NCBI RefSeq assembly: GCF_002237595.1 | Contig: NZ_CP022529.1 | Coordinates: 3,410,001 to 3,474,000 of the forward strand | Reading direction: 5' to 3' | Length of the DNA stretch: 64,000 nt | Origin: Labrenzia sp. VG12 | GTDB lineage: Bacteria; Pseudomonadota; Alphaproteobacteria; Rhizobiales; Stappiaceae | Shown: in pieces, positions 8,902 to 16,879 of the stretch | Layout of the letters: each line of letters opens with the position of its first letter | Position numbering within the stretch: the first letter of the stretch is position 1 | Translations under genes and position numbers: made by a program | Notes under the pieces: generated by a model | Database searches by the model: none | What the model was told of the DNA's origin: nothing | Seen by the model: only the letters and a program-made list of their open reading frames with translations

Positions 8902-9684
8902 ATGCTGATCGAACGTCACAATGCAATTCTGGAACTTGCCCGCCAGCTTGGCCGGGTCAGCGTAGATGATCTTGCCAAGCGTTTTGACGTCAGCCCGCAG
9001 ACGATCCGCAAGGATCTGAATGAACTCTGCGACCGGCGTCTGCTCGCCAGGACCCATGGCGGCGCCCTGCTCTCTTCCGGCATCGAAAATGTCGGCTATG
9101 AAGCGCGCCGGATCATCTCCAGCCGGGAAAAGGCGGATATAGGCGAGCAGGTTGCAGCACTCATCCCGGACAATGCGTCGATCTTCATCAATATCGGCAC
9201 CACGACGGAAGCCGTCGCCCAGGCACTGCTGCAGCATCGCGGACTGATGGTCATCACCAACAACATCAATGTTGCCAGCCTGATGCGCGGTTATTCCCAG
9301 ATCGAGGTCGTCATTGCCGGTGGTGTTCTGCGTCATGCGGACGGCGGCATCGTCGGCGAGGCCGCCGTGGACTTCATGCGCCAGTTCAAGGTTGATTTTG
9401 CCGTGATCGGCGCCTCTGCCATCGACCCGGACGGGTCCCTGCTCGACTATGACTACCGGGAAGTCAAGGTCACCAAGACCATCATGGACAATGCCCGCCA
9501 CGTCATCCTGGCCGCTGACAGTACCAAGTTCGAGCGCACGGCTCCGGTGCGTGTCGGTCATCTGTCGCAGGTCAGCACCTTCGTCACCGACCATTGCCCG
9601 ACACCGGGCTTTGCCAGAATTGCCGAAGACGCTGAAGTCAAGCTTATCGAGACAGGCCTGCAGGCGCACGAGGAAACCGCCTGA
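8902..9684 (+). CDS. DeoR/GlpR-family transcriptional repressor
   Basis: A 260-residue regulator with the DeoR layout: N-terminal winged helix-turn-helix (RVSVDDLAKRFDVSPQTIRKD, about 18-38, then RTHGGA) and a C-terminal sugar-phosphate-sensing domain related to ribose-5-phosphate isomerase (INIGTTTEAVAQAL, ITNNINVA, VIGASAIDPDGSLLDYD, and VILAADSTKF). It resembles GlpR, the glycerol-3-phosphate repressor, and the GlpR consensus fits well, but no glp gene is in the window so the effector is unproven. The ATG at 8902 is the first in frame. The tRNA-Glu gene follows on the opposite strand. Confidence 0.9.
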   Translation: MLIERHNAILELARQLGRVSVDDLAKRFDVSPQTIRKDLNELCDRRLLARTHGGALLSSGIENVGYEARRIISSREKADIGEQVAALIPDNASIFINIGTTTEAVAQALLQHRGLMVITNNINVASLMRGYSQIEVVIAGGVLRHADGGIVGEAAVDFMRQFKVDFAVIGASAIDPDGSLLDYDYREVKVTKTIMDNARHVILAADSTKFERTAPVRVGHLSQVSTFVTDHCPTPGFARIAEDAEVKLIETGLQAHEETA

Positions 9685-9780
9685 CGCCCCCTTTCATTGC
9701 GATTGAATAGCGTCAACGCGAGGGCAGTGGACAACCTGTTCACCGGCTGTCCAAAATCTGTTTTCAACTTGTGGAGAAGT

Positions 9781-9856
9781 TGGCACGCCCAACGGGACTC
9801 GAACCCGTGTTTCCGCCGTGAAAGGGCGGCGTCCTAGACCGCTAGACGATGGGCGC
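9781..9856 (-). tRNA. tRNA-Glu (anticodon TTC)
   Basis: Read on the minus strand it begins GCGCCCATCGTCTAG and ends GGGCGTG plus CCA. A seven-pair acceptor stem (first pair G-U), D arm CTAGCGGTCTAG, anticodon stem CGCCC/GGCGG (one U-G or mismatch-free depending on alignment) around the loop CTTTCAC with anticodon TTC, and T arm GGTTCGAGTCC are all present. The discriminator base is G, as usual for tRNA-Glu. The CCA end appears to be encoded (9781-9783). Confidence 0.96.
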
Positions 9857-9895
9857 GCGGTACTCGGAGGCATCAGCCTCTTGCCGAGGACCGTG

Positions 9896-9924
9896 CGTAT
9901 ACGGCTGCTCAGCCCAAGACGCAA
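9896..9924 (-). promoter_or_regulatory. Likely housekeeping promoter of tRNA-Glu
   Basis: On the minus strand, TTGCGT (9924-9919) and TATACG (9901-9896) are separated by exactly 17 bases and lie 40-68 bases upstream of the tRNA 5' end. This is a good vegetative sigma-type promoter and the only strong one seen in this gap. Promoter assignment is by consensus only. Confidence 0.6.
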
Positions 9925-9997
9925 CCCCTATTTTTCATTTTTTTGACAAGACCCACGATTTCTCACAGTCCTTGTGCGCGCAGCGGATCCCGTTCTC

Positions 9998-10354
9998 CTA
10001 CCGCGACACGAAATCGGTGCGGCCCAGTTGCTTGCCGGTGACAGGATCAAAGCGCAGCAATGCGGTCTTGGTGCCTTCGCGCACCAGAACCAGCAGCAAG
10101 CCGTCCGACAGATTGGCCTGCAGAACCTCTGCGTCGGCCCCGACAGCGACGGTGGCAGCAAATTGCGCGTCGACGGGAACGCCATCGTCGCTATTGATCT
10201 TGTAGAGAATTGCTGCAAAGACAGCGACAAGACCCAAAACCATGACAAGGGTCGAACCGAACAGAAGGCGTTTCAATTTCGCCTGAATGCGTTCGGCTTC
10301 CGGATCAAGCGGCGCCTCACTTGGCCCTCCAGCACGATTTTCAGGTTGAGACAT
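9998..10354 (-). CDS. Small inner-membrane protein, possibly DUF6476 family
   Basis: The 118-residue product has a charged N-terminal cytoplasmic segment (about 1-30), one transmembrane helix (about 30-50, GSTLVMVLGLVAVFAAILY), and a C-terminal extracytoplasmic part with a repeated beta-strand pattern (GLLLVLVREGTKTALLRFDPVTGKQLG) reminiscent of one blade of a beta-propeller. Small proteins of this layout next to an rluA-type gene are annotated as DUF6476 in rhizobia, as far as I recall; no function is known. The ATG at 10354 shares the palindromic CATG with the rluD start on the other strand. Confidence 0.75.
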   Translation of the reverse strand: MSQPENRAGGPSEAPLDPEAERIQAKLKRLLFGSTLVMVLGLVAVFAAILYKINSDDGVPVDAQFAATVAVGADAEVLQANLSDGLLLVLVREGTKTALLRFDPVTGKQLGRTDFVSR

Positions 10355-11378
10355 GACAGACAATTCCCTCGAAGATCCGGCCGGGCTGGACCAGGATTTC
10401 AGTTTGACAGTTGATGCAGCCGATGCCGGCAAGCGGCTGGATGCGGTGTTGGCGGCGCATGTGGACGCCTTGAGCCGCAACAGGATCCAGTCTCTGATCA
10501 AGTCAGGAGACGTCACCGTCGGCGGCGCGAAAATAGTGGAGCCGAAATACCGGGTCAATGAAGGTGATGCCCTGACCCTGACTTTACCTGAGCCGGAGGA
10601 CCCGGAACCCCAGGGGGAAGACATACCGCTCAGCGTCGTCTTCGAGGACGAGCACCTGATCGTGATCGACAAGCCGGCCGGTCTTGTTGTCCATCCGGGC
10701 GCCGGCAACTGGACCGGCACCCTGGTCAATGCGCTGATCCATCATTGCGGCGACAGTCTCTCCGGTATTGGCGGCGTCAAGCGCCCCGGCATCGTGCACA
10801 GGATCGACAAGGACACGTCCGGCCTTCTGGTCGTGGCGAAAACCGACCAGGCCCATCAGGGACTTGCGGCGCAATTTGCCGACCATGGCAAGACCGGTCC
10901 GCTGGAAAGGGCCTATTCGGCGCTGGTCTGGGGGGCACCTTCGAGCCTGAAGGGCACCATCAATGCCAACCTCGCCCGTTCGCAGGCCAACCGGCAGAAG
11001 ATCGCGGTGGTCAAGACCAGCGGCCGCCACGCCATTACCCACTGGCAGGTCAAGGAGCGTTTCGGCAATGCCGGCGAACCGGCCCTCGCCTCGCTCATGG
11101 AATGCCGCCTGGAGACAGGCCGCACGCACCAGATCCGTGTGCACATGGCCCATATCGGTCACCCGCTGATCGGCGACGACGATTACGGCTCCGGCTTCAA
11201 GACCAAGGCCAACCGCCTGGAAGACCCGCTCAAGAGCCTCATTCAGGGCTTCACCAGACAGGCGCTTCACGCAGGACTGCTGGCATTTGAACACCCGGCC
11301 AGCGGTAAAACTTTGCGTTTTGAGAGCCCTTATCCGGCTGATTTCGCAAAACTTTTGTCGGGATTACAAAAATTTTAG
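10353..11378 (+). CDS. rluD: RluA-family 23S rRNA pseudouridine synthase (RluD-like)
   Basis: Pseudouridine synthases of this family isomerise uridines in large-subunit rRNA (RluD: helix 69). The 341 residues contain an N-terminal S4 RNA-binding domain (about 22-82, KRLDAVLAAHVDALSRNRIQSLIKSG), then the catalytic domain with VIDKPAGLVVHPG near 105-117 and the catalytic-Asp motif HRIDKDTSGLLVV near 149-161. It also has the RTHQIRVHMAHIGHPLIGD segment typical of the RluA/RluC/RluD group. Which uridines it modifies cannot be told from sequence; presence of S4 favours RluD or RluC over RluA. It stands upstream of rpoH, a common alphaproteobacterial neighbour. Confidence 0.9.
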   Translation: MTDNSLEDPAGLDQDFSLTVDAADAGKRLDAVLAAHVDALSRNRIQSLIKSGDVTVGGAKIVEPKYRVNEGDALTLTLPEPEDPEPQGEDIPLSVVFEDEHLIVIDKPAGLVVHPGAGNWTGTLVNALIHHCGDSLSGIGGVKRPGIVHRIDKDTSGLLVVAKTDQAHQGLAAQFADHGKTGPLERAYSALVWGAPSSLKGTINANLARSQANRQKIAVVKTSGRHAITHWQVKERFGNAGEPALASLMECRLETGRTHQIRVHMAHIGHPLIGDDDYGSGFKTKANRLEDPLKSLIQGFTRQALHAGLLAFEHPASGKTLRFESPYPADFAKLLSGLQKF

Positions 11379-11557
11379 GATGTGTTTCCGATTTATGACC
11401 ATGTAATCGGCCAATTCCAACCTATATTAGTATCTCTTGTGTGCCTGAATGGACACTGTTCTGCGTCCGTCCTCCCTCCAACATGGCTTGCTTGCGTGGT
11501 TCTGCGGGGCAGCGGGAGGGAAAAGGACGCAAATTCGACGAAAGGGGGGTGCATCCT

Positions 11558-12445
11558 ATGGCCCAGAACGTACCGACGCTCACAGCCGGGGAAGGCGGCC
11601 TTAGCCGTTACCTGGACGAGATTCGCAAGTTTCCCATGCTGCAGCCGCAGGAAGAGTACATGCTCGCCAAGCGCTACAAGGAGCATGAGGACCCTGAAGC
11701 TGCCGAAAGACTGGTCAACTCCCACCTGCGCCTCGTCGCCAAGATCGCCATGGGCTACCGCGGCTACGGCCTGCCGATCGGAGAAGTTGTCTCCGAGGGC
11801 AATGTCGGCCTGATGCAGGCGGTCAAGCGCTTCGAGCCGGACAAGGGTTTCCGCCTGGCAACCTACGCCATGTGGTGGATCAAGGCCGCTATTCAGGAAT
11901 ACATTCTGCGCTCCTGGTCGCTGGTCAAGATGGGCACCACGGCCAACCAGAAACGCCTGTTCTTCAACCTCCGCCGCCTCAAGGGCAAGATCCAGGCCCT
12001 GGACGAGGGTGATCTGAAGCCGCATCAGGTGAAGGAGATCGCGACGCGTCTGGGCGTCAGCGAGGAAGAAGTGATTTCCATGAACCGCCGCCTGGGTGGC
12101 GACGCCAGCCTGAACGCACCTGTGCGCGCTGAGGCGGACGCCGGCGAATGGCAGGACTGGCTTGTTGACGAAGGCGACAGCCAGGAAACGCTGCTTGCCA
12201 ACCAGGAAGAGCTCGACATGCGTCGCAAGATGCTGAGCGAGGCCATGGATGTGCTCAATGATCGCGAACGGCGCATCTTCGAAGCCCGGCGCCTTGCCGA
12301 AGACCCGATGACCCTGGAGGATCTCTCCGGCGAATTCGGTGTCAGCCGCGAGCGCGTGCGCCAGATCGAGGTTCGCGCCTTTGAAAAGGTCCAGAAGGCC
12401 GTGCGCAACAGCGCCCGCACCATGGACCAGCAACCGGCAACCTGA
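11558..12445 (+). CDS. rpoH: RNA polymerase sigma factor RpoH (sigma-32 type)
   Basis: RpoH directs RNA polymerase to heat-shock promoters. The 295-residue protein shows region 1.2/2 (LSRYLDEIRKFPML, EAAERLVNSHLRLVAKIAMGYRGYGLP), the region 2.4 core (TYAMWWIKAAIQEYILRSWSLVK), the RpoH-box region around QKRLFFNLRRLK, and region 4 with helix-turn-helix (LEDLSGEFGVSRERVRQIEVRAFEK). The ATG at 11558 is preceded by AAAGGGGGGT; an in-frame start at 11441 adds non-family sequence and is rejected. Length is normal for alphaproteobacterial RpoH. Many rhizobia carry two rpoH genes; which paralogue this is cannot be judged here. Confidence 0.95.
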   Translation: MAQNVPTLTAGEGGLSRYLDEIRKFPMLQPQEEYMLAKRYKEHEDPEAAERLVNSHLRLVAKIAMGYRGYGLPIGEVVSEGNVGLMQAVKRFEPDKGFRLATYAMWWIKAAIQEYILRSWSLVKMGTTANQKRLFFNLRRLKGKIQALDEGDLKPHQVKEIATRLGVSEEEVISMNRRLGGDASLNAPVRAEADAGEWQDWLVDEGDSQETLLANQEELDMRRKMLSEAMDVLNDRERRIFEARRLAEDPMTLEDLSGEFGVSRERVRQIEVRAFEKVQKAVRNSARTMDQQPAT

Positions 12446-12469
12446 CGTCCGGAACAATCAGGTCACCGC

Positions 12470-12506
12470 AAAAGCGCTGGAGCTTCGGCCCCGGCGCTTT
12501 TCTTTT
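12470..12506 (+). terminator. Intrinsic terminator after rpoH
   Basis: AAAAGCGC at 12470-12477 pairs with GCGCTTTT at 12494-12501, with further GC pairing inside, followed by CTTTTG. It starts 25 bases after the rpoH stop codon. Confidence 0.8.
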
Positions 12507-12569
12507 GCGCTCCCACATGCGGTGCTTGCTGTCTCCTGGTCCAGATCCTAGGCTTGCCGGGTCGGACCG

Positions 12570-14810
12570 ATGCCGGATGGGGTGATGCACCGGATTATCA
12601 AAACACTTGTTTCAAGGCGCCTTCTGGTCGCCGCGACAGCCTGTCTCGTGCTTGGCTGCATGACAAGCCTGCGTCTGGCCGACCCGCAGGTGCTGACGTC
12701 CCTGCGCGAACTCACCTTCGACTATTATCAGCGCCTGAAACCGCGCCCTCATGAACCTGCCCCGGTCCGTATCGTCGATATCGACGAGGCCTCCATTGCC
12801 GAAATCGGCCAATGGCCGTGGCCCCGCACAAGACTTGCGGAGATGGTGCGCACGCTGACGGATCTGGGAGCGGCCGTCATTGTCTTCGACATGGTGTTTT
12901 CCGAACCGGACCGGACCTCTCCCAGACAACTGACAGCAGCGCTTCCCGCAGACAGCGATCCAGCCTTGCGCGCGGCTCTTGCCGGCCTTCCCGACCACGA
13001 CCAAGCCTTTGCAGCCGCGATTGCAGAAGCCCCCGTCGTTCTGGGGTTTGCGGTGACACCGGATGAAACGGACGGCAGCCCGCTGAAGCTGACGGGCACG
13101 TCCTATGCCGGCGAGAATCCGGCAGACTTTCTCGATCCGTTCAACAACATGGTCCCCAATCTGGACCTGTTGCGCGCAAAAGCCAGCGGCATCGGCTCGT
13201 TCTCCGTTTCAAACGATGACAAGGAAGGGATCGTCCGGCGTGTGCCCCTGATCATCAGCGACGGTTCCGAACTCTATCCAAGCCTCGTCACGGAGGCCCT
13301 GCGTGTGGCGCAGGGCGAGCGCGGCCTGGTCATTCGCGCCACCGGCGCAAGCGGTGAGGCCGATACGGGCGAACCAGCCGTCAACGCTCTCAAGATCGGC
13401 GCCTTCCGGCCGCCGACAACCTCGGCGGGCGAGCTCTGGCTCTATTTCAACTCGGACCAGAAGCACCCGGAACGATACGTGTCCGCACACCACCTCTTCG
13501 ACCCCGGCAAAGCCGCCGAACTGGTGCCGTTTCTTGAAGGACAGATTGTTTTTGTCGGCACATCGGCCGTCGGCCTGCGCGACATCAGGGCGACACCGCT
13601 TGGGGAGCAGGTGCCGGGCGTATCGATCCATGCCCAGGCAGTCGAACAGATCATTTTCGGACAGTTCCTCTCCCGCCCGGACTGGGCAGACGGTGCGGAA
13701 GTCATTGCCACCTTTGCCGCCGGCGCCATCCTGATCCTGGCACTGCCCGCGATCGGCAGCATCGGCACGGCGGTCCTCGGCAGCCTGATCATCAGCGGCC
13801 TCATAGGCGGTTCGGTCTATCTGTTCCTTCAGGACGGGCTGCTGATCGACCCGATCTATCCGAGCGTGACCACCATCCTCGTCTTTGCAGCCTCGACCGC
13901 CCTGCTCTACTTCCTGACGGAACGCGAGAAACGCTTTGTCCGCCAGGCCTTCAGCCAGTATCTGTCGCCGGATCTGGTCACCCAGCTTGAAAAGGCGCCG
14001 GAACAGCTCGCCCTCGGCGGTGAAATCCGGCCCATGACCATCCTGTTCATGGATATTCGCGGCTTCACTCCCATATCCGAGCAGCTGACACCGGAAGAAC
14101 TGGTCAGTTTCCTGAACACGCTGCTGTCCCCCCTGTCCGATGCCATTCAGGCAGAAGGGGGAACCATCGACAAGTATATCGGCGACAGCATCATGGCCTT
14201 CTGGAATGCGCCCCTATCCGTACCGGACCATGCCGAGAAGGCCTGCCGGGCCGGTCTTGCCATGTTAAAGGTCGTCGACCGGCTCAATGGCGAAGATGCC
14301 TTCGGTTTCAAGGCCCGCGGTCTGAAAGCGCAGAGCGTGCAGATCGGCATCGGTCTCAACAGTGGAGAGGCCTGTGTCGGCAACATGGGCTCGGCGCGAC
14401 GGTTCAACTATTCGGTCATCGGCGACGCAGTGAATGTCGCCTCTCGGATTGAATCGAGCTGCAAGGCCGTTGGTGCGGAACTGCTGGTCTCGCAAGAGAC
14501 AAAGGACGCCGCCCCCGGACTCGCCTACCTGGAAGCCGGGGAAATTCCGCTCAAGGGCAAGAGCGAACCGATCAAGCTCTTTGCCCTGGTGGGCGACGAG
14601 ACCTTCAGATCAACTCCCCGTTTCAAGGAACTGGAAGCGGCGCACCTGCATTTGCTCCAGGCCCTCAGCGAAAACAACACGGTGCTGGCAAGACAGACGC
14701 TCGAAACAGCGCGTTCCTGCGCGCCGGACCTGGCCGCCTTCTACAATCGGTTTGAAGCGACGATTGCTGTTTCCGATCCTGCTCAAGATGCGAGCAGCGC
14801 CGCCCAATAG
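12570..14810 (+). CDS. CHASE2-domain class III adenylate/guanylate cyclase
   Basis: A membrane signalling cyclase of 746 residues. An N-terminal helix (about 15-33) leads into a long extracytoplasmic CHASE2 sensor domain (about 40-360, with VRIVDIDEASIAEIGQWPWPR and VFDMVFSEPDR). Three transmembrane helices follow (about 370-455), then a class III nucleotide cyclase domain (from about 485). The two metal-binding aspartates are visible in ILFMDIRGFTPIS (about 495) and DKYIGDSIMAFW (about 538), and the transition-state region is NYSVIGDAVNVASRIE. Product is probably cAMP. Start could also be the ATG at 12585, nearer to GGGG. It is not in an operon with rpoH, which has its own terminator. Confidence 0.92.
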   Translation: MPDGVMHRIIKTLVSRRLLVAATACLVLGCMTSLRLADPQVLTSLRELTFDYYQRLKPRPHEPAPVRIVDIDEASIAEIGQWPWPRTRLAEMVRTLTDLGAAVIVFDMVFSEPDRTSPRQLTAALPADSDPALRAALAGLPDHDQAFAAAIAEAPVVLGFAVTPDETDGSPLKLTGTSYAGENPADFLDPFNNMVPNLDLLRAKASGIGSFSVSNDDKEGIVRRVPLIISDGSELYPSLVTEALRVAQGERGLVIRATGASGEADTGEPAVNALKIGAFRPPTTSAGELWLYFNSDQKHPERYVSAHHLFDPGKAAELVPFLEGQIVFVGTSAVGLRDIRATPLGEQVPGVSIHAQAVEQIIFGQFLSRPDWADGAEVIATFAAGAILILALPAIGSIGTAVLGSLIISGLIGGSVYLFLQDGLLIDPIYPSVTTILVFAASTALLYFLTEREKRFVRQAFSQYLSPDLVTQLEKAPEQLALGGEIRPMTILFMDIRGFTPISEQLTPEELVSFLNTLLSPLSDAIQAEGGTIDKYIGDSIMAFWNAPLSVPDHAEKACRAGLAMLKVVDRLNGEDAFGFKARGLKAQSVQIGIGLNSGEACVGNMGSARRFNYSVIGDAVNVASRIESSCKAVGAELLVSQETKDAAPGLAYLEAGEIPLKGKSEPIKLFALVGDETFRSTPRFKELEAAHLHLLQALSENNTVLARQTLETARSCAPDLAAFYNRFEATIAVSDPAQDASSAAQ

Positions 14811-14817
14811 GCGGCGC
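14797..14817. terminator. GC hairpin between convergent cyclase and thiY genes
   Basis: GCGCCGCC (14797-14804) and GGCGGCGC (14810-14817) form a perfect 8-bp stem with a five-base loop that contains the stop codon of the cyclase gene. It lies where two genes converge, but it lacks a T run on either strand, so termination is uncertain. Confidence 0.4.
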
Positions 14818-14827
14818 CGCCGCTAAA

Positions 14828-15769
14828 TCAGCGGATTTCGATCGCGTAGCTTTCCACCGGCGGAACCTTGCTGATCAGGCCTGCTTCAGCCATGAACTCT
14901 GCAAACCGCTGGTAACGACCCTCATCCAGCGCAGCCGGTCGCTTGGCAAAGCGCGGCAGCGTGTCGGCCCAGGCGCGCTTGTTGAGCTCGTCATTGAGAT
15001 GCGGATAGGCTTCGATGAACGCGTTCCAGGCTTCGTCCGGATGATTGGTCAGATAAATGGTTGCTGCTTCGACAGCAGCCAGGAACCTTTCGAAACGGGG
15101 ATCGTCCGTCTTGTCCTTGTTGACCACATAGATCAGCTCATCAAAAATCGGAACACCGTTTTCTTCAGGAAAGAACGCCTTGCCTTCCTTGCCTTCGATT
15201 TCGATCTGGGTCAGCTCGAAGTTGCGATAGGCACCGATGACCGCGTCCACCTGGCCGGACAGGAGTGACCCCGACAGGGCGAAGTTCACGTTGACCAGCT
15301 CAACATCATCGATGGACAGATCGACCGAGCGCAGCATCTGGCCCAGCATGGCGTCTTCAAACCCGGAGACGGAGAAACCGATGGTCTTGCCCTTCAGCTC
15401 CTTCAGCTCCTTGATCGGCCCGTCCTTCAGCACAATCAGCGAGTTGAGCGGCGTTTCCACCAGCGTGCCGATCCATTTCAGCGGAAGCTCTTCCTCGATC
15501 TGGGCATGCAGTGTCGGCTGGTAGGACACGGCGATGTCGCCGCGTCCGGCGGCCACAAGCTTGGGCGGCATGGCCGGATCCGCCGGTTCGATGATCTCCA
15601 CTTCCAGGCCTTCGGCTGCGAAGAACCCCTTGGTCTGTGCCGTGACCAGAGGGGCGTGATCGGGATTGATGAACCAGTCCAGCAAGAGGGTCAGCTTGTC
15701 GGCTGCCTGCGCCGGTTGAGCGGCCATCAGGCCGGCGGCGAAAGCAAGGGACAGGAGTTGTTTTTTCAT
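14828..15769 (-). CDS. thiY: Thiamine-precursor (HMP) ABC transporter, substrate-binding protein ThiY
   Basis: A 313-residue periplasmic binding protein of the NMT1/THI5-like family with a signal peptide (cleavage after AQA near residue 22). Family features are LLLDWFINPDHAPLVTAQ, GLEVEIIEPADPAMPPKL and VSYQPTLHAQIEEELP. ThiY proteins bind formylaminopyrimidine or hydroxymethylpyrimidine precursors of thiamine. It starts 23 bp after the permease gene with GGAGGA before the ATG, and both lie downstream of a TPP riboswitch, which supports a thiamine-precursor role. No ATPase gene (thiZ) follows: the next gene is convergent. Confidence 0.88.
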   Translation of the reverse strand: MKKQLLSLAFAAGLMAAQPAQAADKLTLLLDWFINPDHAPLVTAQTKGFFAAEGLEVEIIEPADPAMPPKLVAAGRGDIAVSYQPTLHAQIEEELPLKWIGTLVETPLNSLIVLKDGPIKELKELKGKTIGFSVSGFEDAMLGQMLRSVDLSIDDVELVNVNFALSGSLLSGQVDAVIGAYRNFELTQIEIEGKEGKAFFPEENGVPIFDELIYVVNKDKTDDPRFERFLAAVEAATIYLTNHPDEAWNAFIEAYPHLNDELNKRAWADTLPRFAKRPAALDEGRYQRFAEFMAEAGLISKVPPVESYAIEIR

Positions 15770-15792
15770 GGGGTCCTCCAATTGGGCGGCCG

Positions 15793-16548
15793 TCAGGTGA
15801 CGGGCTGCCAAGGTACTAGAAACTGGGTGAAACGATTGACGATAAAGCGCATGATCAGCACCATCGCCGCGAGCAGGATCAAAGCGGCGAACATCATGTC
15901 CGCCTGCATGCGATTGCTGCTTTGAAGCATGATGAAGGCCAGACCGCCCTTGGCCCCGGCCCATTCGCCGATGATGGCGCCCATCGGGGCGAAGACGGCG
16001 GCGACCCTGAGCCCCGACGCAAAGGCCGGCAATCCCGACGGCAGCCGGAACAGCCACAATTCACGCAGCCGCGGCAGCCGGTAGAGCCGGGCGAGATCTC
16101 CAAGTCCCGGGTCAAGCCGTTGCAAGCCATCGAAAAACGTCGATGTCACCGTGAAAAAGATCACCAGCACGACGACGACAATCTTGGATTCAAGGCCGAA
16201 GCCCAACCACAACACCAGGATCGGCGCGATGGCGAAGACCGGCAGGGCCTGCGTCACGAGGATGGGCGGCATGGCGAAACGGGCGGCCAGCGGGAACAGC
16301 CACAGAAAAACCGAGAGCAGCGCCCCGGCCGCAGCCCCGACCACAAATCCGAGCACGGTCTCAAAGGCCGTGATGCCCGCGTGATGCATCAGAAACGGAG
16401 CGTTCTTTGCGAATGCGGCAAACACCCGCTCGGGACCGGGCAGGATGTAGTGCGGTGTGTCGAAAACGGTGACGATCATCGCCCAGAGCGCAACCGTCAC
16501 TCCGAGCCCGAGGACGGTCTTGGCCGCCGATGCCAGGACAGGTTTCAT
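15793..16548 (-). CDS. thiX: Thiamine-precursor ABC transporter permease ThiX
   Basis: A 251-residue ABC permease of the SsuC/TauC/ThiX type with about six transmembrane helices and the EAA-loop region (GLQRLDPGLGDLARLYRLPRLRELWLFRLPSGLP). The ATG at 16548 has GGAG 8 nt upstream. The in-frame upstream sequence back to 16683 belongs to the riboswitch leader and is not treated as coding. It would form the membrane channel for the ThiY-bound pyrimidine. Regulation is by the TPP riboswitch and, probably, masking of its ribosome binding site (see findings). The partner ATPase must be encoded elsewhere or shared. Confidence 0.87.
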   Translation of the reverse strand: MKPVLASAAKTVLGLGVTVALWAMIVTVFDTPHYILPGPERVFAAFAKNAPFLMHHAGITAFETVLGFVVGAAAGALLSVFLWLFPLAARFAMPPILVTQALPVFAIAPILVLWLGFGLESKIVVVVLVIFFTVTSTFFDGLQRLDPGLGDLARLYRLPRLRELWLFRLPSGLPAFASGLRVAAVFAPMGAIIGEWAGAKGGLAFIMLQSSNRMQADMMFAALILLAAMVLIMRFIVNRFTQFLVPWQPVT

Positions 16549-16552
16549 CGCA

Positions 16553-16620
16553 CATGCTCCTGTCGGCCGCACCCATTGACAGGTGTGACAGCAGGAACCG
16601 GCAGATGACAGGACGGCATG
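16553..16620 (-). promoter_or_regulatory. Leader helix able to mask the thiX ribosome binding site
   Basis: On the minus strand CATGC-CG-TCCTGTC (16620-16607) pairs with GACAGGAGCATG (16564-16553), giving twelve base pairs with a two-base bulge. The second arm contains the GGAG ribosome binding site of thiX. This is the expected expression platform for translational control by the riboswitch upstream; no T-run terminator is seen in the leader. Confidence 0.65.
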
Positions 16621-16706
16621 GGCCGCCTTGGCTGACACGAACGCATAGGATCTCCCGTCTTCGGACTTGGCCGAAAATGACATTGGAGATCCGGGATAAG
16701 GCTAAG

Positions 16707-16798
16707 GATTCCGTCCCTTCGCCGGCATGACCCGGATCAGGTTCTAAGGGTTCGGCTGACGCCATCTCAGTTCCGTCAAACGGAACACCCCTCGGACC
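16707..16798 (-). promoter_or_regulatory. TPP riboswitch (THI element)
   Basis: Read on the minus strand, the conserved THI-box parts occur in order: GAGGGGTG at the 5' side, CTGAGATGG (the TGAGA core that binds the pyrimidine ring), ACCCTTAGAACCTGATCCGGGT, and CATGCCGGCGAAGGGA at the 3' side. The flanking TCCG and CGGA can close helix P1. It precedes thiX by about 160 bases. Binding of thiamine pyrophosphate would lower expression of thiX-thiY. Confidence 0.95.
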
Positions 16799-16825
16799 AG
16801 GGCGGACCATGCCCGCAAACACGGA

Positions 16826-16855
16826 AAAAGGCAAGCCGCAGGGATGCGGCTTTTC
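16826..16855 (-). terminator. Intrinsic terminator after the Pro/Ala-rich membrane protein gene
   Basis: AAGCCGCA and TGCGGCTT (16833-16840 and 16845-16852) form a perfect stem with a GGGA loop. On the minus strand it is followed by GCCTTTTTCC. It lies 25 bases past the stop codon at 16880; on the plus strand it also has TTTTC. Confidence 0.8.
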
Positions 16856-16879
16856 AAATTTAGGGGAGGTCGCTCGTTC

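Noticed and set aside
9759..9785. DnaA-box-like TTCTCCACA (minus strand) near the tRNA-Glu end
   Set aside because: A single one-mismatch match with no AT-rich region, no cluster of boxes and no origin genes nearby; chance is enough.
16548..16683. Forty-five extra N-terminal residues for ThiX
   Set aside because: They fall in the riboswitch leader, which is structured, and do not look like an ABC permease N-terminus; the ATG at 16548 has the ribosome binding site.
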